Below, one piece after another: positions 50,099 to 58,034 of a stretch of 64,000 bases of DNA (position 1 is the first letter of the stretch; each line of letters begins with the position of its first letter). The DNA is taken from positions 124,001 to 188,000 of the forward strand of contig CAYMAI010000003.1 of the NCBI GenBank assembly GCA_964388445.1, read 5' to 3'. Below the pieces are notes generated by a model. That model saw only the letters and a program-made list of their open reading frames with translations. It searched no databases and had not been told where the DNA came from. The DNA comes from CAYMAI01 sp964388445. GTDB taxonomy: Bacteria; 4484-113; JAGGVC01. The position numbers and the translations under genes were made by a program.

Positions 50099-50954
50099 AT
50101 GAAGACTCCCAGTTTTTCGATATCCGCTCGTTGATGTTCGCTACTTCAACGATAGACGAGATGTCGAATTCCAAAAACTCACCGCCTTTCTCGACAAGCA
50201 TCTTCGACATTTCGCTTAAATAGATCCTGTTATTGGCATCGTTAAAATGCTTCATCCGCTCGTTTTCCTGCATTGAAAGCAAGTATTCAATAACTTCCAA
50301 AGCCAAATACGAGCCCGGATCGACGAAAGTAATTCCTCCGCCAGAAACATCCAAAAGCGCTTCCGACAAAAAAGGATAGTGAGTGCAACCGTAAATAACC
50401 GTATCACATTCCGCCTCAATCACGGGGCGAAGATATTCCCGGCAGGCGTCGTATACGGCTGGAGTTGTTCTCTCGCCGGCTTCGACGAGAGGCACGAACT
50501 TCGGACAGGCGACGGATACGACGGTTGCGTCCGGGTTTCGAGCCGTTATTTCCCGATGATAGCTGCCGCTTTTGACAGTCGCGGCGGTCGCGAGAACTCC
50601 GATTCTGGAATTGCGGCTTAAATTGACGGCATGCTGCGCGCCGCCCGCGATCAGCCCGAAGACGGGCACCGGGGAAGCGGTCAAATCTTCTTTGGTAAGC
50701 ACGCTCGATGAAACGTTGCACGCAACGGCGATAACAGCCGCTCCTTTGTCCGCAAGAAACTCGATGGCGTTTTTGGCAAAGGCGCGGATTTGGTCTAGCG
50801 GTCTGCCTCCATACGGAACATGAAACGTGTCTCCGAAATATACGAACGGAACTTGGCTTGCGTGAATGCGAAGCTCCCTTAATACAGTAAAACCGCCTAT
50901 TCCGGAATCGAATAAACCAACCGGAACCGGCGGAACGATGCCTTTAGGAATCAT
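50091..50954 (-). CDS. murI: glutamate racemase
   Basis: 287 aa, supplies D-Glu for peptidoglycan. GLFDSGIGGFTVLRELR, the first catalytic Cys in AVACNVSSSV and the second in VIYGCTHYPFLS are present. In common homologues the first motif is ACNTAS; here NVSS is found. Overlaps the GerMN gene by 11 nt. The C-terminal end extends about 20 residues beyond the racemase core. Confidence 0.93.
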   Translation of the reverse strand: MIPKGIVPPVPVGLFDSGIGGFTVLRELRIHASQVPFVYFGDTFHVPYGGRPLDQIRAFAKNAIEFLADKGAAVIAVACNVSSSVLTKEDLTASPVPVFGLIAGGAQHAVNLSRNSRIGVLATAATVKSGSYHREITARNPDATVVSVACPKFVPLVEAGERTTPAVYDACREYLRPVIEAECDTVIYGCTHYPFLSEALLDVSGGGITFVDPGSYLALEVIEYLLSMQENERMKHFNDANNRIYLSEMSKMLVEKGGEFLEFDISSIVEVANINERISKNWESSYE

Positions 50955-51984
50955 TCAAACCTTCCAGATTTAGCTCGGAAATATACTTGACACACCCTTC
51001 GCCGGTAAGGTCAACGTCGAACAACATAACGACTTCCTCGCCGTTATATTTGAAGGCATACGCCGAAAAACCCGAGTGCGAAAGAGCGAAATTATATACT
51101 GTGCATGCAAGGGACTTGACTATGATTTCACATCTTTGCTTTTCCAATTTTAAAAGCGAATCGTCCAAATTTACAACCAGCGCGTGCGGGTTTTTCTTTG
51201 GCGAAGAGATATCGAATTCAATTTCGGTAAGTCCCGCGTCGAAAAGCGCGCCGTAGGTGTATTCGCTTTTCAGCTTCTCGGTAAGTTCATCCGGCGTACT
51301 CGCTGCGATTGCCGCAGGCACGAGATACGGCGCCCCCCTTAGAGGCAAAAATACCGTGAACTTGCGTTCGTCGGGGCCTGGGTCATAGTTGTTATCGAAG
51401 GTTGGAATCGGAATCGGGGCGCTGATATCCGTACCTTCGGGTAAGTATTCCACTACGTTTCCGCCAATTTTGAATTGCACCGACTCGACACCCTCGATTT
51501 GTCTTGACGAATAGAGAACGGAATTTACAAGGCCGATTTCCGTCGCGCTTCCGCCGCCGTACTCCCGGACGTCCTCGCTGAAATCGAGCGTCAGAACGCC
51601 GTTATCGATTTCCACTCCTAGCAGTTTCGTCTTTTCCGGTATGGCTCTTGCCAGCTTTTTCCTGTCGGCCGGGCCTTTGATAAGTTCCTCGAAAATGACC
51701 TGCGGGTAATCCCTATCGCCTGTAACAAACCTGGTTACCGGAACCAAGAGGGCGGCTTGCCCATCATAAAAATAAAGCCTTATCGGACGCTTGCCGCCGG
51801 CCTCCGGGGGCAGCAATGTCAAGCTGCGTTTGACTTCTTGAAAATCCGTCGCCGGTTTTTCCTCCACTTTCTTGCATCCGCTGTGCAAAGTCAAAATAAA
51901 CATTAAAGCTATCGGAATAGCCATGCGAAAAGGATTTCCGAAGGAAAAATGGAGGATGAACGGCAAATAGTATGAAGATTTCAA
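50944..51984 (-). CDS. GerMN-domain lipoprotein
   Basis: 346 aa. Hydrophobic N-terminus ending in a lipobox-like LHSGC. Two GerMN-like repeats: about residues 65-190 (RLYFYDGQAALLVPVTR...VNSVLYSSRQIEGVESVQFKIGG) and a second, more divergent one (FLPLRGAPYLVPA...). GerM proteins occur in sporulation and in peptidoglycan contexts. Between smpB and murI. TTG start with TTGA overlap; ATG 51924 would leave a signal peptide with no positive charge. Confidence 0.78.
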   Translation of the reverse strand: MKSSYYLPFILHFSFGNPFRMAIPIALMFILTLHSGCKKVEEKPATDFQEVKRSLTLLPPEAGGKRPIRLYFYDGQAALLVPVTRFVTGDRDYPQVIFEELIKGPADRKKLARAIPEKTKLLGVEIDNGVLTLDFSEDVREYGGGSATEIGLVNSVLYSSRQIEGVESVQFKIGGNVVEYLPEGTDISAPIPIPTFDNNYDPGPDERKFTVFLPLRGAPYLVPAAIAASTPDELTEKLKSEYTYGALFDAGLTEIEFDISSPKKNPHALVVNLDDSLLKLEKQRCEIIVKSLACTVYNFALSHSGFSAYAFKYNGEEVVMLFDVDLTGEGCVKYISELNLEGLNDS

Positions 51985-52433
51985 AATCTTTCGCGCCTCC
52001 TTTCCCTTTCCTCGTCGCGTTTTTTAATCGTTTCACGCTTGTCATACTCACGCTTGCCCTGGCAGAGGCCGATTTCAAGTTTGACTTTGCCTTTCGAAAA
52101 ATAAAGTCTTACCGGGATTAGAGTCCAGCCCTTCTCCTCGGATTTTTGCCGTAATTTCAAAAGTTCGTTTTTATGGGCAAGAAGTTTCCGCGGCCTGCCC
52201 GGGTCGTGGCCCTCTTTCCCGCTTTCCTTATATTGCGAGATGTTAAGACCTAGCACGAACAACTCGTCTCCGCGGAATTGCGCGTAAGAATGACGTAGAT
52301 TCGCGCCGCCGCGCCGGACGCTTTTCACTTCGCTGCCAAGCAAAACGATTCCGCATTCAAGGCGGTCGTGGATATGGTAGTCGTGGAAAGCCTTCCGGTT
52401 TGAAATTTCGACGCTTTTCAAAAATTCCGGCAC
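51981..52433 (-). CDS. smpB: SsrA-binding protein
   Basis: 150 aa, trans-translation factor binding tmRNA. NRKAFHDYHIHDRLECGIVLLGSEVKSVRRGGANLRHSYAQF and the KGKVKLEIGLCQGKREYDKRETIKKRDEERE tail are diagnostic. GTG start, extended -10 box 9 nt upstream. No tmRNA gene is visible in the window. Confidence 0.95.
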   Translation of the reverse strand: MPEFLKSVEISNRKAFHDYHIHDRLECGIVLLGSEVKSVRRGGANLRHSYAQFRGDELFVLGLNISQYKESGKEGHDPGRPRKLLAHKNELLKLRQKSEEKGWTLIPVRLYFSKGKVKLEIGLCQGKREYDKRETIKKRDEERERRRERF

Positions 52434-52442
52434 TCGAAACCG

Positions 52443-52451
52443 ATTATAGCA
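52443..52451 (-). promoter_or_regulatory. extended -10 element, possible leaderless start of smpB
   Basis: TGCTATAAT on the minus strand, ending 9 nt before the smpB GTG; no Shine-Dalgarno. Confidence 0.45.
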
Positions 52452-52578
52452 TCCGGCAAAGTCCCATTAATAAACGGTTTTGCTCGCACCTTCCCGTTGA
52501 TGCGCAAGTAAAACGGCAATAATTCTGAACAAAACTAACAGCAAATCAACCTCAATAAACATATGGGCGTTAAAAAAA

Positions 52579-52607
52579 TGTTGATAACCCTGCAAAATGT
52601 TGATAAC
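52579..52607. repeat. direct repeat of a DnaA-box-like/regulatory motif
   Basis: AAAATGTTGATAAC occurs twice, starts 19 bp apart. The 9-mer TGTTGATAA (complement TTATCAACA) is one mismatch from the DnaA consensus. GTT-n3-AAC is also an imperfect inverted repeat, so a transcription factor acting on glnA is an alternative. Confidence 0.5.
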
Positions 52608-52732
52608 TCAAATCTCGGGCAAGCTTGGCATCTGGTTAAGTGCCAGAGATCACCATGGGCAACAACGGCGGAATATAACGAAAATATTCTGGGTAAAAAA
52701 ATCGCCAAAGCGGGAAAAAAGAAAAATTTCGA

Positions 52733-52761
52733 TTGACTAGGTATGAACTGACTCATATAAT
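52733..52761 (+). promoter_or_regulatory. promoter of glnA
   Basis: TTGACT (52733-52738), 17 bp, TATAAT (52756-52761). Transcription should begin near 52768, leaving a 24-nt leader with GAGGG. Confidence 0.75.
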
Positions 52762-52791
52762 CGGCGCGATTTTTATCCGGCGAGGGCAATC

Positions 52792-54120
52792 ATGGCTTAT
52801 TCGAAACAAGACATACTGGACATCGTGGAAAAAGAGCAAATCAAGCTGATTTGGCTCTGGTTCGTCGATATAGAAGGCATTCTCAAAGCCTTCGGGATTA
52901 CCGCGGACGAGCTCGAAACCGCGTTGAACGACGGTATGGGATTCGACGGCAGCTCGATAAGCGGCTTCAACGCGATTGAAGAAAGCGATCTCGTTGCTAT
53001 GCCGGATGTTTCGACGTTCACGATTTTGCCTTGGACGGAGCCGGACAGACGCTCGTGCAGAATGCTCTGCGATATTTACGACCCGCTCAAGAAGCAGCCT
53101 TATGACCGGGACAGCCGTTATATTTTCAAGCGGACGCTTGAAAAAGCCGCTCAGCAAGGCTACACTTTTTACATAGGTCCCGAACTGGAATATTTTTACT
53201 TCAAAGATTCGAAAAGCACCGAATTTATCGACGCAGGCGGATACTTCAGCGCACCGCCGGTGGACCTCGGTGACGAATTGCGCAAGAAAACTATCGACGC
53301 GCTCAACTTCGTGGGTATACCCGTGGAATATCATCATCACGAAGTCGCGCCGAGTCAGCATGAAATTGATCTTCGTTACGACGAAGGTTTGAGAATGGCG
53401 GACAAGTGTATTTCTTACAGGTATCTGGTGAAAGAAGTTGCAAGAATGAACGGCGTATATGCGACATTCATGCCGAAGCCCGTAGCCGGAATAAACGGCA
53501 GCGGAATGCACACTCATATGTCGCTTTTCAAAAATGGCAACAATGCGTTTTTCGACGCCGGTTCGGAGGATAATCTGTCGGAAACGGCACGCTTTTTTAT
53601 GGGCGGCCTAATTCACTACGCTCCCGAAATTTGTGCGTTTTTCGCCCAATGGGTCAACAGCTACAAGCGGCTAGTGCCCGGCTTCGAAGCGCCCGTTTAC
53701 GTTGCGTGGAGCCGCAGGAACCGAAGCGCGCTGATCAGGGTGCCGACTTACCAGCCGGGGCGCGAAAAGGCTACACGAATCGAATTGCGATGCCCCGACC
53801 CCGCTTGTAACCCGTATCTGGCTTTCGCCACAATGCTCGGCGCCGGCTTGAAGGGCATCGAAGAGAAAATTGCCCCGCCCGACGAGCAAGTGCGCAACCT
53901 ATATCACTTGAGTGAACTTGAGCGACATTCAATGGGCATTAAGAATCTGCCAAGCAACCTGCATGAAGCGCTTCACTTCGTAAAGAAGTCCAAATTCGTG
54001 CGCGAACTTCTCGGCGATTCCATGGTCGATAATTTCTTGGACGTCAAGTATCGTCATTACGACGAATATCGAATTACGGTCGCCCAGTGGGAAATCGACA
54101 CGTACTTGAGCGCCTTATAG
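52792..54120 (+). CDS. glnA: glutamine synthetase, type I (alpha form)
   Basis: 442 aa. Makes glutamine from glutamate, ammonia and ATP. GFDGSSISGFNAIEESD, the active-site region GPELEYFYF, NGSGMHTHMSLFK and the C-terminal RIELRCPDPACNPYLAFA are conserved. Length and the lack of the 25-residue insertion and adenylylation region of GSI-beta match the Gram-positive/archaeal GSI-alpha class, regulated by feedback and not adenylylation. Good promoter directly upstream. Confidence 0.96.
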   Translation: MAYSKQDILDIVEKEQIKLIWLWFVDIEGILKAFGITADELETALNDGMGFDGSSISGFNAIEESDLVAMPDVSTFTILPWTEPDRRSCRMLCDIYDPLKKQPYDRDSRYIFKRTLEKAAQQGYTFYIGPELEYFYFKDSKSTEFIDAGGYFSAPPVDLGDELRKKTIDALNFVGIPVEYHHHEVAPSQHEIDLRYDEGLRMADKCISYRYLVKEVARMNGVYATFMPKPVAGINGSGMHTHMSLFKNGNNAFFDAGSEDNLSETARFFMGGLIHYAPEICAFFAQWVNSYKRLVPGFEAPVYVAWSRRNRSALIRVPTYQPGREKATRIELRCPDPACNPYLAFATMLGAGLKGIEEKIAPPDEQVRNLYHLSELERHSMGIKNLPSNLHEALHFVKKSKFVRELLGDSMVDNFLDVKYRHYDEYRITVAQWEIDTYLSAL

Positions 54121-54167
54121 TCAAAATCTACGGTTTGAGCTGAAATCTGGGAAAACGGAAGGCCGTA

Positions 54168-54956
54168 CTAATGCGGCTGATCTTCGAAATTCGGCTTGCG
54201 TTTTTCCAGAAAAGCGGCCGTTCCTTCTTTGAAATCGGCGGTCGAACACGTGAGACCAAAAAGCTGAGCCTCGATCGCGAGCCCATCCTTCAAATGCGAT
54301 TCGAGTCCGTGATTAACTGCATTTATGCAGCAACCGACTGCATAGCGCCCATTCGAGGTGCATTTCCCCGCGAGTTCGACAGCCTTGTCCACGAGTTCAG
54401 CGAGCGGGAAAACTCTGTTTGCAAGACCGATTTTAAGCGCTTCATCGGCGCCGATCATATCGCCGGTCATTAGAAGTTCCATCGCCCTTCCCTTTCCGAC
54501 AAGCCTTGGCAGCCTTTGCGTTCCGCCGTATCCGGGAATGATGCCTAGCTTTACTTCAGGTTGACCGAATTTTGCATTTTCGCTGGCAATCCTGAAGTGA
54601 AACGCCATAGCAAGTTCGCATCCGCCTCCCAAAGCGAAACCGTTTACCGCGGCGATTGCCGGTTTGGGACAGCGTTCTATTCGATTGAAGATTTTCTGGC
54701 CGGATTTGGCGAATTTCGCCGCCATCGCTGGGGTAAGTGATGCGATCTCCCCTATGTCCGCGCCTGCGACGAAGGATTTTTCGCCGGCGCCGGTCATTAC
54801 CATCGCGTGAATCGAATCGTCTTTATAGACCGAATCGACGAACGCGCCGATTTCCTTCATCGTCGCGTTATTCAGCGCATTCAGTTTTTCGGGACGATTA
54901 ATCGTCGCAACCGCGACGTTTCCACGCATTTCGACAATCAAATTTTCGTACGACAT
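54168..54956 (-). CDS. enoyl-CoA hydratase/isomerase (crotonase family)
   Basis: 262 aa. Oxyanion-hole segments AGADIGEI and NGFALGGGCELAMAF, then GQPEVKLGIIPGYGGTQRLPRLVGK, as in 3-hydroxybutyryl-CoA dehydratase (crotonase). The substrate is probably a short-chain enoyl-CoA. ATG 54956 has GGAGGG 4 nt upstream; the longer frame is not needed. Last of the minus-strand run from argS. Confidence 0.9.
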   Translation of the reverse strand: MSYENLIVEMRGNVAVATINRPEKLNALNNATMKEIGAFVDSVYKDDSIHAMVMTGAGEKSFVAGADIGEIASLTPAMAAKFAKSGQKIFNRIERCPKPAIAAVNGFALGGGCELAMAFHFRIASENAKFGQPEVKLGIIPGYGGTQRLPRLVGKGRAMELLMTGDMIGADEALKIGLANRVFPLAELVDKAVELAGKCTSNGRYAVGCCINAVNHGLESHLKDGLAIEAQLFGLTCSTADFKEGTAAFLEKRKPNFEDQPH

Positions 54957-54975
54957 TTTGCCCTCCGCATTAAAA

Positions 54976-55815
54976 TCAAAAATCACAGTTATCCGCTCCG
55001 GCTTCCGCGAGAATATCCCAGTCCAATCTGTACACTTCCGGCCTTCGTTCGAAAAAGGTGGGGATATGATTGCGCGCCTTATCGGCCTCGACGAAATCTG
55101 CCGATATTTTCAAAACCCGTTCATCGATTCCTTCGGCCTCTGCCAGAACGTTGCCCCACGGATCCACGATGAGCGAGCCTCCATATTCGACGCCGTCCGA
55201 GTCCTTGCCGGCGCGGTTGACTCCGACCGCAAAGCACTGCTGTTCCATTGCTCTCGCCATAATCAGCGTCTTCCAAATATTTCCGCGCTTCGACGGCCAA
55301 ACGGCGGGAATCGCAAACAGCAAAGCGCCCTCGAGAGTCTGCCTCCGGTATAACTCCGGAAATCTAAGGTCGTAACATATGGAAACGCCGCACAAAGCAC
55401 CGCTTAATTCAGCGACAAGAACGGAATCTCCGCGCACAAAATGCTCGTCTTCGCCAAAAGGGGAAAACAAGTGTACTTTGGCGTACCTGCCTAGTTTCTC
55501 TCCATCTGGGCCGAATACGTACGAAGCGTTGTAACGCAAATCTCCAACGGCTTCCGCAATACTTCCAGCAATCGTAAAAATGCCATGTTTCGCCGAAATA
55601 TTCGATAATTGGCGCAAATGCTCCGCTGTATCGGCTTCGGTTAATCCGGAAATCGCATTCCAGTCATATCCGGTGTTTAAAAGCTCGGGTAAAACGACAA
55701 TGGCATCTTTGGAAGGATTTGCAGACGCAACGAGAGATGCTGCGTTATCAAGATTTAAGGCGGGATCTCCATCAGAGATTTGCATTTGCACCGCTATAAG
55801 TTCGAACTCGCGCAT
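54976..55815 (-). CDS. carbon-nitrogen hydrolase (nitrilase superfamily)
   Basis: 279 aa. Catalytic triad positions are visible: Glu in VLPELLNTGYDW, Lys in RYAKVHLFSPFGE, Cys in GVSICYDLRFPEL. These enzymes hydrolyse amides such as omega-amidase substrates or carbamoyl compounds; substrate unknown. Start ATG 55815 fits the homologous N-terminus. TTG 55833, overlapping the preceding stop as TTGA, is an alternative. Confidence 0.88.
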   Translation of the reverse strand: MREFELIAVQMQISDGDPALNLDNAASLVASANPSKDAIVVLPELLNTGYDWNAISGLTEADTAEHLRQLSNISAKHGIFTIAGSIAEAVGDLRYNASYVFGPDGEKLGRYAKVHLFSPFGEDEHFVRGDSVLVAELSGALCGVSICYDLRFPELYRRQTLEGALLFAIPAVWPSKRGNIWKTLIMARAMEQQCFAVGVNRAGKDSDGVEYGGSLIVDPWGNVLAEAEGIDERVLKISADFVEADKARNHIPTFFERRPEVYRLDWDILAEAGADNCDF

Positions 55816-55829
55816 TCGAAACACCGGCC

Positions 55830-56264
55830 TCAATCGTGTCCGGCGAATTCCGGACCGGGTTCGCCGTATCGGTTTTCGAAATACAGGTTGCTGAAATGCA
55901 AGTATTCATCGACTATACTTCGGAAAGTTTCGATGTCGAGTAACGCCAGAGGATAATCCGCAACGTAAACGACGGCATCTATGTCTTTTTGGTAAGCGAA
56001 TCTTCCGAGTGCCATAACGAAATTGAGCTCCAGAATTACCCGAAGTTGGACCGCCGCGTCGCTTTCGTCGATTTCGTCAATAAAAATAACCATTTTCAGC
56101 TCGTAGCCGTCAACGTCCCTGTACGCGATGACATCGAGCCGCAGGTCCGCCTCGCTGTCGATTACGGCGCTGACGAGGGCTATACCTTCCTCGTAAACGG
56201 TTCGCTCGAAAGCAAGATTCGCCTGCTTCAAAATATCTTCCAGCTTTGCCAATTCGTCGGGCAT
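55830..56264 (-). CDS. YbjN-like domain protein
   Basis: 144 aa. Beta-alpha pattern of the YbjN/CesT chaperone-like fold (LRLDVIAYRDVDGYELKMVIFIDE...VMALGRFAYQKDIDAVVYVADYPLALLDIETF). It may be a chaperone or adaptor. ATG 56264 with AGGTAG; longer upstream frame is less supported. 13 bp after the ACS-like gene, so it may be its dedicated partner; inference only. Confidence 0.65.
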   Translation of the reverse strand: MPDELAKLEDILKQANLAFERTVYEEGIALVSAVIDSEADLRLDVIAYRDVDGYELKMVIFIDEIDESDAAVQLRVILELNFVMALGRFAYQKDIDAVVYVADYPLALLDIETFRSIVDEYLHFSNLYFENRYGEPGPEFAGHD

Positions 56265-56277
56265 CGGACTACCTGTA

Positions 56278-58020
56278 TCAGTAATAATTCTTGAGAGCGG
56301 TAAGGTTAGCACAGTCCTTTTCGGTGGCTATCCTTCTGTCGTCCCATTTTAGCAAAGACTTGATATGCGAAGTCATCCAAAGGATGTTAGCCGCACCGCC
56401 GTTTGCGGCAAGAAACATCCTACTCCCGATGTATGCCAAGCTTGTCGCGATTATTCCAGGGCATTGTCTTCCCGTTGCGGCGCAGGCGAGTTCGTCCCAA
56501 GTTCGTCCATCGGGTGTTACTCCTCCGAATCCCTTGTGAATGAGGCCGATTCCGTCCAATCTTGCTATGTGAAATGCAAGTATGTCGAATTCCGCGCTCG
56601 ACGGATGCGGATAGTTGGTAAATGAATGCAAATGAAGCCGTTTGATGCCGCCGCCGGACATTAGCCTGGCGATTTTGTTTATTCCGGCGAATTCACCTCG
56701 TTTTCTGTCCAATAGTTCGCCTTTTTTAATTGGTATGTATTCCGGAGATTCGGAAGCGTGAGCCAAAGTCTTGATCATCTCGTAACTTCTGCCGCAGTGG
56801 GGAGGTCTTTCCGGCGTCACAACGCAAAAGTGGTCTTTCGAGTAGCTCCGGCAGCGCGTGCACATATAGAAGCTTGAATTTAGATCGTCTTGGCGGTCGA
56901 GTTCCTTTTCTCTATTTTCCCTATAGGCAAGTATTGCGGGTTTGAGCGAACCCAGCCTGAAGGGATCGCAAAGTACGTTTACGGACACCTGTTTTAGGTC
57001 GAACTCGGACTTCAGAACCGAATAAACCAATTTTCCAAGGTCGTTTAAAGTAGTGCTTTCAGGATCCAAATGAATTTTCAGCCATTCGTCAATTTCGACT
57101 TTTACATTGCCCGTTTCGTTTAGTAGTTCAATCAGTTTCTCTTCGATGAACGCCGTCATCGTTATATCGATATCGCTGTCGCCGATATCGATGATTATGC
57201 CGATATCGGTCGTCACTTCGCCGCGCACGTCAACGCCGTCAACTCCGCCCATCGAACGAACGACGAGAAACGAGTTGTAACCTCCTCCGTAAACTGCATG
57301 AAGGGATCTCTCATTATCGGAGCGCCGTGATCCCGGTCGCGCCGAATGCCACCCATGCTCTTCGTACGCCCTGACTAGTGCGGCGCGGAGTTCTTCGCTA
57401 GAAACGAATCTTGCATTCGCATCGGGCAGATATCTTTCTCCTACCTGCCAAACTTCAATGCCCAAATACTGAAGACATCTCAGAAGCAGCAGCTCGAATT
57501 CGCCCGGATTGCGGTTCAGGAGGATAATGCCGGGCAAATGAAAGCGGCAAAACCTTTGGAAAGCATCGACGTCCTTATAAACTCCCCCGAAATGGTGGCC
57601 GTAACGTACGATGTTTTGAGCAAAATAGATAAGGCTTTCACGGCTTTTTGCGATTTGCCAGTAAGCCCCACCCGAAGACTGCTCGGCAAAATCTTCAGGC
57701 TTTTCCCAAGCGAAAATGAACACGTCTGCAGGCAAATTTGCGCCGTAGAGGGCGAAAAAGCGGCTTTGCTCAAGATACTCGTCGCCGAATAGCTTGCTGC
57801 CTTCTATGTTTTCGACGGCGGCAAGTATAAATTCCGGATTTAGTAAACACCTTTCTACTGCCTCTTCTATGTCTCCGTCCAGAAGCGCCCGCGAGTCAAT
57901 CAAGTATTTATTGACGACCATGCTAGGCAGCCCTATGCGGCTGACCGAAATGTCGCGGAAAGTCTTGACGATTTCCTTGATTAAGCCAGCGAATTTGCCC
58001 AACGAATTCTGGTTCGGCAT
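56278..58020 (-). CDS. acetyl-CoA synthase beta-subunit homologue lacking the Ni(d) Cys-Gly-Cys site
   Basis: 580 aa. The C-terminal half matches the catalytic subunit of CODH/acetyl-CoA synthase (AcsB/CdhC). Four cysteines in MCTRCRSYSKDHFC and VVTPERPPHC (about residues 387, 390, 399 and 409) have spacing +3, +9, +10, identical to Cys506/509/518/528 of Moorella AcsB, which hold the [4Fe-4S] part of the A-cluster. Further on, HLHSFTNYPHPSSAEFDI aligns with the family's HPHTSCGCFE, but the Cys-Gly-Cys that binds the distal nickel is Ser-Ala-Glu. The following LDGIGLIHKGFGG is conserved. The middle region (IDIGDSDIDITMTAFIEE) also matches. No CODH, corrinoid protein or methyltransferase gene is nearby. 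So an Fe-S protein of the ACS fold, probably not an acetyl-CoA synthase. It lies 14 bp after argS. Confidence 0.8.
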   Translation of the reverse strand: MPNQNSLGKFAGLIKEIVKTFRDISVSRIGLPSMVVNKYLIDSRALLDGDIEEAVERCLLNPEFILAAVENIEGSKLFGDEYLEQSRFFALYGANLPADVFIFAWEKPEDFAEQSSGGAYWQIAKSRESLIYFAQNIVRYGHHFGGVYKDVDAFQRFCRFHLPGIILLNRNPGEFELLLLRCLQYLGIEVWQVGERYLPDANARFVSSEELRAALVRAYEEHGWHSARPGSRRSDNERSLHAVYGGGYNSFLVVRSMGGVDGVDVRGEVTTDIGIIIDIGDSDIDITMTAFIEEKLIELLNETGNVKVEIDEWLKIHLDPESTTLNDLGKLVYSVLKSEFDLKQVSVNVLCDPFRLGSLKPAILAYRENREKELDRQDDLNSSFYMCTRCRSYSKDHFCVVTPERPPHCGRSYEMIKTLAHASESPEYIPIKKGELLDRKRGEFAGINKIARLMSGGGIKRLHLHSFTNYPHPSSAEFDILAFHIARLDGIGLIHKGFGGVTPDGRTWDELACAATGRQCPGIIATSLAYIGSRMFLAANGGAANILWMTSHIKSLLKWDDRRIATEKDCANLTALKNYY

Positions 58021-58034
58021 TCGACCACCGCCGG

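Larger units (their letters stand above)
52434..52791. other. 358-bp AT-rich intergenic region between smpB and glnA
   Basis: Contains a direct repeat (TGTTGATAAC, at 52579 and 52598), an A-rich tract at about 52696-52728 and the glnA promoter. I see no gene or structured RNA. The frame at 52535-52789 (minus) has no support. Confidence 0.5.

Noticed and set aside
52753..53517. 254-codon minus-strand frame opposite glnA
   Set aside because: glnA is certain; the frame is antisense and lacks a start signal.
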